From Loxodes magnus (taxonomy: Eukaryota; Ciliophora; Karyorelictea; Loxodida; Loxodidae): a DNA stretch of 64,000 nucleotides. A program made the translations under genes and the position numbers. The stretch lies in the NCBI GenBank assembly GCA_946699065.1, contig CAMPDV010000108.1, forward strand, positions 248,001 through 312,000, written 5' to 3'. Numbering within the stretch: the stretch's first letter is position 1; each line of letters begins with the position of its first letter. Shown in pieces: positions 39,377 through 50,130 of the stretch. The notes under the pieces are model-generated. The model worked only from the letters and a program-made list of their open reading frames with translations, made no database searches and was not told the origin of the DNA.

Positions 39377-40667
39377 TCATAAGCACTATTAAAAGCATCT
39401 GTCATTAGTAATATATTTGTTTATACATATTAATTACATATTATTTCTTAGCCAAGACATCTTGGCATTTTAACTTCCTTTAAAGTAATTTTTAAACTAA
39501 AGCCTTATCTTCATTGAACCATAATAACATTGTAGATCATCATCTGCTAGCTTCCATACTGATTACTTTTTATTGTATATAATAAACTTATTTAAAAACT
39601 TACTGAATTTTTCTAGCTTTATTATTCACTATATCTTAAATACTTTTAAAAGTATTAGAAGAAGCTTAATAACTAACTTTAGTATTTCTAAACTGCTAAT
39701 ATTATTACCTCCTATATTTGATTCTCCTAATTCACCCTTTTTAACAGGAGGTAATTGATTATTAGTTTATTACTTATTCTTCAATTAATTTTTTGATTCC
39801 TCTTAATGAAGAGCTTATAAAATTCTTATCTGCTTTTATGCTTCTTACTGTAATGGTTCTCTTATTTTGACGGCAATTAAGATCGGACAGATAATATACC
39901 TTGTTTCTTTTTAGTGTATATAAGATAAGTTACTCTGTAGTGATAATGCTAGATTTGTCTTTCCTTTATAATGAGTTGCTATAATTATAATTTACAGATG
40001 ATGAAAATTAGGAAATATCCTTTTATTACTGCTTGGTTTTTAGTAATAAAACTAATTATATAGAATTACTTAGCATATATAATATAATGCTGCTCTTATT
40101 AAAGTCATTTATCTTCAGTACTTCTGAGCTACTGAAATTTTAAATTACTACTTTTAGCTAAAAAATTGCTTAAAAGGAAACTTCTCTAGAGAATTTAGCA
40201 AATTTAGCTTAGAAACGCTTCTCTAAAAAGAATATATCTTGATATGGATTGATGAAACTATTCTTTTCCTTAAAAGCATAGAAGAAAATATTTTGATAAG
40301 CATTTTTAGACTGAGCTTGGAGAATAATTCTACGCATATTTACTTTAATTGGAAGTTTCTAGTAGCATAGTTTCAATTACTCTAAGCTATCTTGTATTTT
40401 AGCCTATCAATAGTAATAAAGTTGATTTATAGCCTTTATTAGGTATTCTAAGCTAACTCTTCTTTAATTTGTGAGCTAGCAAAACTTATATTTCGATTGC
40501 TTACTTAGCACTAACTTTAAATAAGTCTCAATTATTTAAATAAGCACCAACTTAGTCTTTTCTTTCTATTCCACTGGAAAATGAGAATCATCAGTATTTT
40601 CTTCAGTACTACAAAGCATTCATCTCTAGATTATAGCTTAAGCCTAACTAATTTTCAGTTCTATCAT
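39377..40667 (-). CDS. hypothetical protein with a 37-nt intron
   Basis: About 417 residues. Exon 1 (40667-39774) reads with clear charge pattern: CSTEENTDDSHFPVEQKEK, QNIFFYAFKEKNSFINPYQD, KVYYLSDLNCRQNKRTITVR, ending KKLIEEQ. A GTAATA...AAAAG intron at 39737-39773 joins GELGESNIGGNNISSLEILK, a hydrophobic helix (LVIKLLLILLKVF) and SVWKLADDDLQCYYGSMK, stopping at TGA 39377-39379, 48 nt before the next gene. Without splicing the product would stop at 39732-39734. The start is uncertain. A single membrane helix near the C-terminus is possible; no family was recognised. Confidence 0.45.
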
Positions 40668-41378
40668 TTTTCTTAATCCTAAAGCTTCATTAATTTTAGT
40701 ATGCATAAGCAATAGAAAGATTAATTAGTAAGATTGATAGATCTAGAGTTAATCCTTGAAGTTTAAGAATCTTCCTATTAGCATCTACATCTAATTTGAT
40801 GTTAAGGTTAAAATACGTTAACCACTAGAGAAAGCTAAGGATATTTTACTTAAATAAGATATATAAAGAAATCAATATTAGAAGATATGGGAGTCTTGCC
40901 TCTCTAGTAATACTGCTTAAGCGTTTCTTTTTAGTTATTAATAAGTTTGGAACTTTTCAAATACCTAAAGTGTAACTAGAGATTTATATGATAATCTTAG
41001 TTACTAGCAAGTTTTTCAGTTATATTTTATGTAATAAAATGAAGCTAGGAAATGCTTATAGCTTGAGATACAGATTACTTCATTTTAACTATAGATGCAC
41101 TAATTGTTTTACCTTGAAGCTTATATTATTATGCTATTTTTACCTTATGATTTGAACTCTTTATATCATCTTGATTTTAAATAAAAGAACCTGAAGATAT
41201 TTCTTTATAATCAGTTATGAAGATTTTTTAGGGAATATGGAATGAGTAAATAAGCCTACTAGTCTTTGCTGATTACTCTGGGTAGGGTTTGAGGAAAGGA
41301 AGATGAGCTTAGTGTATTAAACTTAGTTATTTTTTTTATTTTTATTAAAAGTTTATTATGAAGTTCGCAAAAACCAAA
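40668..41378. other. 711-nt spacer between minus-strand genes
   Basis: This lies upstream of the hypothetical gene. The frame of that gene stays coding-like for some 60 nt, so its start may be further up. Nothing else was identified. Confidence 0.35.
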
Positions 41379-41819
41379 TCAACGGTAAGACTTCTGTCTA
41401 CGCTTTCTTGCTCTTCTTCCACCAAACTTCTTGGGTTCTGCTCTTCTGGGATCAGATACCAAAAGAAGTCTATCGTAGGTCAATAGAGTATCTTTTATTT
41501 CTCTTTTGGCTGCTTCATCTACAAATTTAGCATACCAGGCTACAATTCCTTTTGCAATTGCTTGTCTGATTGCATAGATTTAAGCAATTCTTCCTCCTCC
41601 GTTGACTCTGACTCTAATATCGATTCCTTCAAACTTTTATTAGCCTAGAAGCAAAATTGGTTCGAATACTTTGGCTCTGAGAACTGCTGGTTCTATTAAG
41701 TGTAAAGGCTGTCCGTTAACGCGGATTAGTCCTTTGCCTCTCGTTATTTCAGCCACTGCCGTCGCGTGCTTTTTCCTTCCGTATGTTTGAATTTATTCTA
41801 CGATTGGCTTCGTGGCCAT
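41379..41819 (-). CDS. RPS16: 40S ribosomal protein uS9 (RPS16)
   Basis: 146 residues, exactly the usual eukaryotic length. Conserved landmarks: [27 protein letters not shown], the [23 protein letters not shown] core and the invariant C-terminal [12 protein letters not shown], whose end reaches the decoding site. Ends CGT-TGA. The gene is noticeably richer in G and C and uses mostly CAG/CAA plus a few TAA/TAG for Gln, as expected for a highly expressed gene. No intron. Confidence 0.98.
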
Positions 41820-43300
41820 TTTATAAAAAATGCTTAGAATTTTTTCTTTATTTTATACATTTAATGGAGGATTCCTAATTCTATCCTTACTCTCCTAAAG
41901 AATGGCTAATCCTATAATATCATTCTACTACTTCACACTCTTAACTATATTCATATGCAGCTCCATATTCCAATATATAACTAGCTTTTATTGTAAAATC
42001 GAAAGACTTAGCAAGATCTACTTAAATTAACTAAAAAGATACAGAATTAAAGTAAAAGTTAGAGATCTTTGATAGATAAGCTACTAGTAGAAATCTAGTG
42101 TTCATATATACAAATTATCACATCAAAAAAGCACGTCTGAGATACTATTTATTGACTTTAGTTTACATTTCAATCAAATGAATCTAGCTGATTTGCTTGC
42201 TTACCAGCTAAATATTTAGAGTTGTATATGCAAGTTTAAAGAGATGGCTACTTAAATATTCCCATTTAGTAGAATTAAGTCTATATTATAAATATCTTAC
42301 AAATAGCTGCTAAACTTTACTATTTGCCAGCTTTAATTTAAAAGAGTAGTTAAGCATAGCAGATTTTATAGCATATATAGTAGACTTTTGCAAGCATTAA
42401 CTAGGATAGGTACAAAGAGTGTGATTCAGTAGTATGATTTTCTATAAATCGATTATAGTAAATAGAAAGCTCTAGAATCAGCTGCTTTACATTTTATTAC
42501 TATTAATTGCAAAAGCTAGTCAAGCTTTAATTATAGAAAAGAGAGAAGCTTCTACCAGTTTCTTTATCTAAGAGGAGCTTTAATTTAAATTGGATGCTTT
42601 TAGTTAAAGATTGTAATAAGTATACTAATAAGGAAGGGATAAGGTGGGTTTAGGTATTTTAGAAGGACTTTTATAAGTAAGAACTGTAGCACTCTAGATC
42701 TGTTTTTTATATTATGAATATCAAAGTTGGAGAGTTTTAAAGCAATAAATGAAAAGTTACTGTAGCATGTTAATTAAGTACTTCTATTTAGGTTAAGAAG
42801 TTATGTTATAATAATGGTACTTCAGTTCCTCTTTAGCTACATTTATCTATTATACTGTAACTAAAAGAGTTTATGCATAAGACACTGACTTATTACAGTC
42901 TATAAGATAATTTGAAGGTAGAAGCTTAAAAAGATGGAGCAACTTTGATAGAACTAGCTATTTTAGCTTTTTACATATTTTTTAATTTTCTGATATCTAG
43001 TGAATGTAATATATTGATTAGTATACTATCTCATTAATAGATCCATATTACACAGAGTAATCAGAGCATTTTAAAATTAAAAGGGGTTTAAATGGTAAAA
43101 CTAGATTCTAAAAGCTACACTCAAAGGGATATTAAAAGGCATAGAAGTAAAAGAGTTAGAATTGCTTATAAATAGGGATAATAAAGATAACTTGAAGCAC
43201 TAATTTCAAGTTAAAGAAATTCATTGTTTTGAAAATTTGAAAAGCAGATGAAAAAGGTGATTTTATAAGATAATCCTTATAATTTTCTTAATTTAAATAA
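41820..43300. other. about 1.5 kb between divergent genes
   Basis: This contains the RPS16 and CEP19-like gene start regions. It is AT-rich with many AGCT words. No frame was convincing in the reading I made; room exists for one unseen gene. Confidence 0.35.
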
Positions 43301-45352
43301 ATGGCTTTTGTTACCTAAGCTGCAGAATCCTTCCCAGATTATGCCCCCAAACGTTTTGCGCTACAATATAATCCACCTATGATTGTCTTGGAGTACCTCA
43401 TTCCTTCGACTGGTAAGCTGTATCACCATCGTATGAGAGTAAAGGAATTAAAGAAGGAGTCAAAGATTACTGAAGTGCTGTAGTACTTAAAGTAAAGACA
43501 TGCTATTTATTTGGAGCATCCTAAGATTTCTAACACTTAGTTAGAAAAATTGGTTTAAAAACTTAAAGATAGCCTAGATTCTAGCGTTCTGGCAAGTCAA
43601 GAGAACTATAGTATTACTCAGAGTAACGATGTTGTCAATATTAAAACTCCTGTGTAGAAGAAGGAAGAAGCTCCTCCTTAGAACTAGCCAAATATAATAC
43701 AATAAAAAGCTTAGAAAGAAGAAGTTAAAAACTCCGCTGAGAGGTATAAGAATTTTGAATCTGAGCAGTAATAGAAGTAATAAGAGGTCAAAAACTAAGG
43801 TATTGAGGAAAAAAAGCAAATAGGAAAGGGTAAATTGGAACCAATCACAAAGAACGATAAGAAAGACAATTTAGCGATATAAAACCAGTAAATTAACTAA
43901 GAGCAATAGAGTAAGTAAAAGAACGATTTGGAATAGTAAAATCAGCTTAAAAATAAAGAGTAATTAAATAAGTAGAAAAATGAAAACTTAGAGTAGCAGA
44001 ACAAACTAAAACACGAAAATTAAGAAAAACAAAAAGCAAAAAATGCAGGCCTAAACCAGAAAGAGGAAGAGGAAGAGGAAGAGGAAGAAGAAGATTTTAT
44101 GATAATGGGAAATAACTTGCCTCCCTTGAAGTTTTAGCAATAAAACGAGTAGAAGAAAGAACAACTAAAAGAGAATATTAAGATAAACGCTTTTGGAGAA
44201 TCGAATGAAAAGAAAGCAAAAGGAAAGGAAGAATTTAATATCAAGCAAGATTTTAACTTCCTTAAGGAACAACAGGATTCAAATGAAGAATAAGAGTTCT
44301 CTGAAGATTCTGATAGCTATGAAGTAGAAAAACACCAGTAAATGTTGTTTTAAGACAAAAAGTAAAATCAGGGAAAAAAGGAAAGCTAAAAAGAAAACGA
44401 AAAGCAAAAGGAAAAAGAGAAAGAGAAAGAAAATCTGAAAGAAATTGAGAAGTAAAAGGAAAACGAGAAATTGAAATAACTTGAAAAAGAGAAATAAAAG
44501 GAAATGGAATTAGAAAAGTAGAGATAAGCTGAAATTTAAAAATAAAAATAAGCTGAATAGTAAAAAGAAAAGGAAAAGGAAAAAGAAAAGGAAAAAGAAA
44601 AAGAAAAAGAAAAGGAAAAAGAAAGAGAAAGAGAAAAACTTAAATAATAACAAAAGTAACAATAGATGGCATAAGAAGCTAGTAAAAAAGATCAGAAAGG
44701 CTAGTAAAAGCAATAACAAGAAAAAGAAATAGGACAAGGTAGAAAATAAGACTAGAAAAAACAATAGTAATAGCTTTAAGAAAATTCAGAGGAGGAAAAT
44801 TAAGAGGATAATCAGGAAGAAAGCGAAGGAGAAGGAGAAGGAGAAGAGATTGATGAAGAACAATTCTAATTATATTAGTAACATTTAGCTGCTCTTTAAT
44901 ACGCTAAAATCCAAAAGAAAATTAATGCAGGAGAAGAAGTAGGAGAAGATTTTGAGATAGACGAGGAAGAGTAATTAGATGAAGAAGAATATGAGCTATA
45001 CTAAGAGTATATGGCGAGATTTTAGCAATAGGGAGAGGAAGAGGATTATGAAGAAGGTGAATATGATGAAGAAGATATTATGAGATACTAATAAATGATG
45101 GCTTTGCAAAGGTAGCAATAAGGTCAAGAAGGATCTTAGGAAGAAGAATATGATTAAGAAGAAGGTGAGGAGTTCGATGAAGAAGCTTAGTAATTTTTAC
45201 AGTAACTATCACCTGAAATGTTAGCAAAATATAAAGCAGAACTGGAAAGAGGATACAACCAGGAGGAAGATGATGAGGAGTATAATTCTAACGAAATGGA
45301 AGCTGGATAGTATTATGGTGAAAGTGAAGAAGATGAGCAAAAAAGCATTTGA
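43301..45352 (+). CDS. CEP19-domain protein with long Gln/Glu/Lys tail
   Basis: 683 residues, no intron. Residues about 15-95 match CEP19: FALQYNPPMIVLEYLI, GKLYHHRMRVKEL, then a block ending YLEHPKISNTQLEKLVQKL. CEP19 is a centriole/basal-body protein that recruits the intraflagellar-transport entry GTPase RABL2 in animals. The remaining about 590 residues are low complexity: Gln/Lys/Glu stretches, an uninterrupted KE repeat (encoded by 44568-44637) and several Glu/Asp/Tyr/Gln blocks (for example EEEDYEEGEYDEED). Animal CEP19 is only about 160 residues, so the tail is an unusual extension. Gln is heavily TAA/TAG. Ends EQKSI-TGA. Confidence 0.75.
44568..44637 (+). repeat. purine-only hexamer-like repeat within CEP19-like gene
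   Basis: About 70 nt made only of A and G, built from GAAAAG/GAAAAA units with small variations, encoding alternating Lys-Glu. Such a tract is prone to length change by slippage. Confidence 0.8.
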
Positions 45353-45778
45353 TATAAATAAATATCTTTTAATCTGTGTTATGTTTTATTTAGATCTTAT
45401 GGTAATGAACATAAATCACTGTTTCTGCATTTTAATATGTCAATGAAAAATTAATATGATATTTGTATTTATATAACTCATATGACATGTAATTCTTTAT
45501 GATTACTGTATTTAAAATAAAGCTTAATGGTTTATAACATACAAATAGAGATAGGAATATTATAGCTAAATTTGAAAATTATGCCAAGATTTTTTTAGTC
45601 TCAAAGCTTATTAAAATTAAACCAGACTTAATGTTGTTAGAGATAAGTATCATTCTATGGTTGAGTATTACTTAAAAATATAGTATTGTTAGAGATTATA
45701 ATTGGATTGTGATTTATGTATTAGCAATATTTGTGATTATAAAATAATAACTTATAATGAATGTTTGAATGTTTCTAA
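45353..45778. other. 426-nt stretch between convergent genes
   Basis: AT-rich, no gene seen. It must hold both 3' ends. Confidence 0.5.
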
Positions 45779-47777
45779 TCATTTATCTTTCTTGGACATA
45801 TAATTAATTAGCAATTTCTCAAGTTGCTCTCTTTTCTATATAGTGAAATTACCTATCTTTCTTATTGTAACATCTAGTATAAGCTTCGTACAGCACTTGA
45901 ACTGACGTACGAACTCACTCTTCCTGTTGATCTACTTCTTCCTGACACTACAGATCTCACCTCTGATCTTGCTTCTTCCTAGTTTTCATCAGAATGATGT
46001 GAAATTTCTTCTTGGTTTTGGTTTTCCTCTGTTTATAGAGCTTATTGATCTTAATTTGGATCTTCTTAATTAATATTTTCAATATCATTTTGTTCATTCT
46101 CTTTCTTTTCTTCTTCTTCCTTTTTTTATTCTTCTATCAATGACTTTATTCTTTCCGTTATACTCGTTACTTTACTCCTAGCTGGTTTCTAATTTTTTTT
46201 CGTTTTACTCTTTATTTCTACCATTTTTTCTACTGTCATTGGCTCAATATCAACGGTCTAACTATAGAATCTATCTTCAGGAATAGGAGCAGTTGGTTGT
46301 AGATGTGTTCTAAACTATTCAGGATTTATTCTTCTTTTACCAACACCAGTTTTAGGTCTCTAGAGCAAGGGAGATTTTTTAGAGTTGACAGATTTTTGTG
46401 AAGAGCGTGATTATAGATGTTATCTCTCATTTTGAGGAAATCCTGTCTTCAAATCAGTTTTATTATACCTGGTGTTTTCTTTAGTATTTATAGCATCTTA
46501 ATTATCTAAAAGCCTTTGTCCTTCTATATTTATATCTTATTCCTTCTACTAATTTTCCTTCTTTGGTTTCGATCATTGCTTAATCATCTTTTCAGAGTAT
46601 GCTGATTTAGGCCTGGAAGATGGCCTCTGACCAAAAATAGTTTGCCTTTCCTTATTTTAGTTCTATTTGTTTCTTACCTCTTCTTTTGGAAAATGTGCTA
46701 GCTTTATACTACTTTTACCTCCAAAAGCGTATCCTTAATTTAAACGTTCATAGAACTCTCTTCTCTATCTTGAACTTTTTGATTCATTAGAGGTAACAGT
46801 TTTGCCCCTTGAACTATTAGTATATTAACTAGTTGGAGTATAGTGATACTACCCTGGAACTCCATAAAAAGGATCATGCTTTAGAATACCATTATCTCGC
46901 ATTGAATTAGGATCAGAAGGATTGGTATAGCTAGAATTTACCATATAAGGATTAGCTAAGCGGTGCTAAGGACTTAAATATTATCCAGGAGAATAGCTAG
47001 ACATGAGTTCTACAGGTTCACATCCATAAAATTTTTGATAGGCTAGATTAAATCTAGATGCTGCTTATTTTTCTAACTCTATTCTCTATGACCAAAAATC
47101 ATGCATTTGCTGATTCACAAACTGCATTTTTTCTATTTTATTATTTAATATGGAATCACATTTAATAAACCAAACCTCTTTCATTCCTTTAGATTAGCAT
47201 ATTTCATCTTCTTCTACCAACTTAATCAATAAAACTCTCATTCTGTCTATAGTTTAATCATTATATTCCTACTTTTAATCAGGATGCGTTGATAAGTTTA
47301 GATGTTATAGTTTTAAAAGAAAGCCTAATTAATAAACTATAAAATAGAGCTTAAAGCTAATATATACCCTAATTTTTTAATCGAAACTTAAACATTTGTG
47401 TATAAAGCCTTTCCTAATTTTACTAAAATGCTCCTTGTAGTAATTTTAGGATTCCAATTAAAACTTTTCAACTTATAAAATTAAAAAATTTCTATTGTAC
47501 AAATGACTATTTAGTTAATCGAATTTTCATAAGCTTCATTACTAAATTTTCTTTCCGCTTTCTTAGTCATTTGAAGTTTTTGGAGAATGTGATGCATTCT
47601 TACTGAATTATCTAAAGTTAATATATTTAAAATTTTTTCTTATGTAAGTAAAGAAATATCTAAGTTACGCTTTCTATATATGAATTAAAATTCTTTCTAT
47701 GTTCATAGTTACTTAAGTATCACCCTTCAATATCTTAAACATCAACCAGACTTACACAAGTCTAATTTTTTTTTCAT
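45779..47777 (-). CDS. Ser/Lys/Arg-rich protein of unknown function, 5' exons uncertain
   Basis: The firm part runs from about 47241 to TGA 45779-45781. It reads VWFIKCDSILNNKIEKMQ, a helical part with DFWSQRIELEKQ, then a long disordered Ser/Pro/Tyr segment (SSRPKSAYSEKM, GVGKRRINPEQFRTHLQPT, IPEDRFYSQTVDIEPM), a Glu/Lys stretch and a Ser/Arg end. A 17-nt intron (45836-45852, GTAATT...TATAG) leads to KREQLEKLLINYMSKKDK and the stop. Upstream of 47241 coding-like sequence continues to an ATG at 47777 (MKKKLDLCKSG), but more than one phase looks coding, so there are probably unresolved introns. The motif style suggests a cytoskeletal or ciliary structural protein. Confidence 0.55.
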
Positions 47778-48550
47778 TTGCTCCCTTGAAAGTATCACAT
47801 TTAACCACTAAGACTCTCCGCTTAAACTCTTATTTTAATGCAAACTAATCTACTAATTTGGCTCTTTATTTACCTTATTCCAAAATTTAAGCTCCATTAA
47901 TTAATGAATCTTCATAATCTGGTTTACTATAATAAATTTAATTTAAATATAAGCTTAACTCCTCTTACTTACCTCACTCTTTACTACATCGTTATAATAT
48001 TCATCCTTCTGTTTTATATCAGTTTAAATTTAGGAATAATATTAAGTATTATCAATCTATTAAAAATAACGCTTTATGGATTAAAATTAGGCATATCCTT
48101 ATTAAGTATTTTGGTTGAATACTGTACCTCATACTAAGCTGTATTTGCTTGTATTTGATACGGCTTTGCTAGATTATTAGAGAGTTTACTTTCCTCTCTT
48201 TCTCCTTTTATTATATATCTACAAATTATTGGAGACAGTCATATTGCTTTTTTAGCTGTAGCATAAGCTTTATTCTTATACCTCCTTTTTTGAACTATAT
48301 GTTTACTTCTTTCCTTTTTCCTTATATGAAGCTTAATAACTGAACTTTGATAATTAGATTAAAAGCAAATGATTATAAAAAGAGCAACAGTAACTGTATT
48401 TTTCAATTCTGAGGGATAAAGTAAGGATAAGAGAAATGCCTATTATAAGAAAAAAATAAAAGAAGACTAAGTTATTGCTAGCTAAACTAGAAGTACTAGA
48501 GGTTTGATGAAAGGAAGAAAAGTTAACATTTAGCAATAAGTTTAAAAGTC
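47778..48550. other. 773-nt spacer
   Basis: A minus-strand frame at about 48010-48290 (MLQLKKQYDCLQQFV, then a Lys/Glu stretch) could be a small gene, but nothing confirms it. The plus strand shows only a hydrophobic run of low weight. Confidence 0.35.
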
Positions 48551-48877
48551 TCATAGTTGTATTAAATCTCTTTCTCCTGGCTTTGCACTTACATTCACTT
48601 TAGTCATGGGAGCATTCGCACTGTCCCAGTTTTTTCTAGTAACCTTCATAATTATTTTTCCCTAATAATTAGGTATCTTTGCATTAGGGTTGCTAACATC
48701 CATTCACACTACATTTCCCTCATTAAACTGAAACTTAAATCTGAAGTGATATTCTCCTTCGATTGGAAATCCACTGATAATGTCTTACAGTTTGATGTTC
48801 TACATATCGCTTTGAAGACAAAAGGCATTTAAAATTTCAGGATCATCCATGTCTTCAGGGATATAATAATAGATCAT
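48551..48877 (-). CDS. DIX-domain-like small protein
   Basis: 108 residues, essentially one DIX-like domain: MIYYYIPED start (beta-1), MQNIKLQDIISGFPIEGEYHFRFKF (the L-x-D-x3 and YxFxFK core), then VVWMDVSNPNAKIPNYQGKI and IMKVTRK at the end, matching the order of Dishevelled/Axin/Ccd1 DIX strands. DIX domains form head-to-tail filaments that concentrate signalling partners. No Wnt-type PDZ or DEP domain accompanies it. TGA is Trp in VVWMDV. The start is 28 nt after the presumed stop of the upstream pseudokinase on the same strand. Confidence 0.6.
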
Positions 48878-48905
48878 AGTGAAACTTTACATTTTTAATA
48901 ATTTA

Positions 48906-50081
48906 TTAATTATTAAGCTAACTTAACCTCCACAAAGGCATTATGTCTAGCTTTGGAAAGCCCTACTCATCTAATCTCTTAATCACTGTGCAAAGCTACT
49001 TTAACTGGATGAAATCTGGACGCAACTTGTTGTTATACTGAACCATTTTTCATATCATAAACACCACCTCGTCAGAATACAGGCTCTACATCTTTTGCAT
49101 GTACTGAATTGTTAAATCTTGGTCTTAATTAAGGTTTTTGATACTTTCTTGAGAAGTTGAACGAATTAGGGTCAAACCTAGACTAAATACGTCACATTTG
49201 CAAAGCTTGGTGAACAACTAATCTTAATTTTTCTTTTAGTTTTGATACTGAAGTAATATAGAAAACTTTTCAGGAGCATAGAATTCTGGCATATCTGCCT
49301 TTAGGTCGAATTACTTTTAAGTTATTAAGCTATCAGTGATGTCTGACAGCTTGATATAACCATCATCACTAAGTAATATATTTTCAGGCTTTATATTAGA
49401 GTGGAAAATTCCTAAATTTTGAAGCTAATAAAGCAGATCGACTATGTCCATTATCATTTTATAAGTCACTTTGTTACCAATTTTCTTCCCTTTTTGCTTT
49501 TTTAATTCAATTAGTTAATCTAAATTTCCCTAATTACATCACTCATATTCAAAGCTTAGAAAAAAGAATCCGTAGTTCTTATGTTATATAGTATTCTCGA
49601 CATGGCATAAGAAAGAAGTACTCAAACTATTCAGCTTTTCTAGAAATATTTCTGCCTTTTTAACCTAAGCTTCGTACTACAATTTCTTATCTGTTCAGAA
49701 AGTTCTCATACACTTTTCTTAGTTATTCTTTTTTACCTATGTAACTATAATGTTTTATTCCTTTTTTTCAGATACTAGCTTTATTATTTCGTAGCCTTAT
49801 TAAGCCAAACTTTCGTTGAGAATATCTTAACTAAACTACTTTTGCATTTATTCCATAGTATCCATTGATTTTGTGATTGTTATCGCCATAGATGATCTTC
49901 TTACTCCCTATTTTTCACTCTCTTTTATAGCTAAAGGCGAAAAAGTGTTAAAAGTTGAATTTGCAAGCATGCTATAGGATGTAGTATCAGTTGCTTGCTT
50001 TTTATTGAATTCAATATTCTAGGAATGACAGCAACCTCCTCCTCTAAGAAAGTACTTTAAGAAAACATTTATTTTACTCAT
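48906..50081 (-). CDS. protein pseudokinase
   Basis: 391 residues. N-terminus (MSKINVFLKYFLRGGGCC) has Cys that could be lipidated. The kinase fold spans about 95-385: LVSEKKEQNIIVTQVKK, FHSNIKPENILLSDDGYIKLSD, PEFYAPEKFSI and CDVFSLGLTLI. The HRD motif reads HSN, lacking the catalytic Asp; DFG reads SDIT, keeping Asp but not Phe-Gly; the glycine loop is not recognisable. It is probably a scaffold rather than an enzyme. TGA is Trp three times. The C-terminus MPLWRLS-TAG-CTTAATAAT-TAA-TAA: continuing to the first TGA (48855-48857) would overlap the next gene, so a TAG/TAA stop is preferred; 48906-48908 is chosen, 48918-48920 is possible. Confidence 0.72.
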
Positions 50082-50130
50082 TAAATTAAAACAGCATATT
50101 AATTGTCTTCGTAGATTATTTGCAACTTGT

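Noticed and set aside
39760..40000. Alternative minus-strand frame with a GKT-like motif (YKGKTNLALSL)
   Set aside because: It looked coding by eye, but the overlapping frame with better charge pattern and consistent splicing replaces it; it shows how misleading open frames are in this code.
44510..44764. Minus-strand ORF of almost only Phe and Leu
   Set aside because: It is the antisense of the Lys/Glu repeat in the CEP19-like gene.
47904..48137. Plus-strand hydrophobic ORF of 77 residues
   Set aside because: AT-rich low-information sequence without flanking gene signals; the opposite strand is no less plausible.
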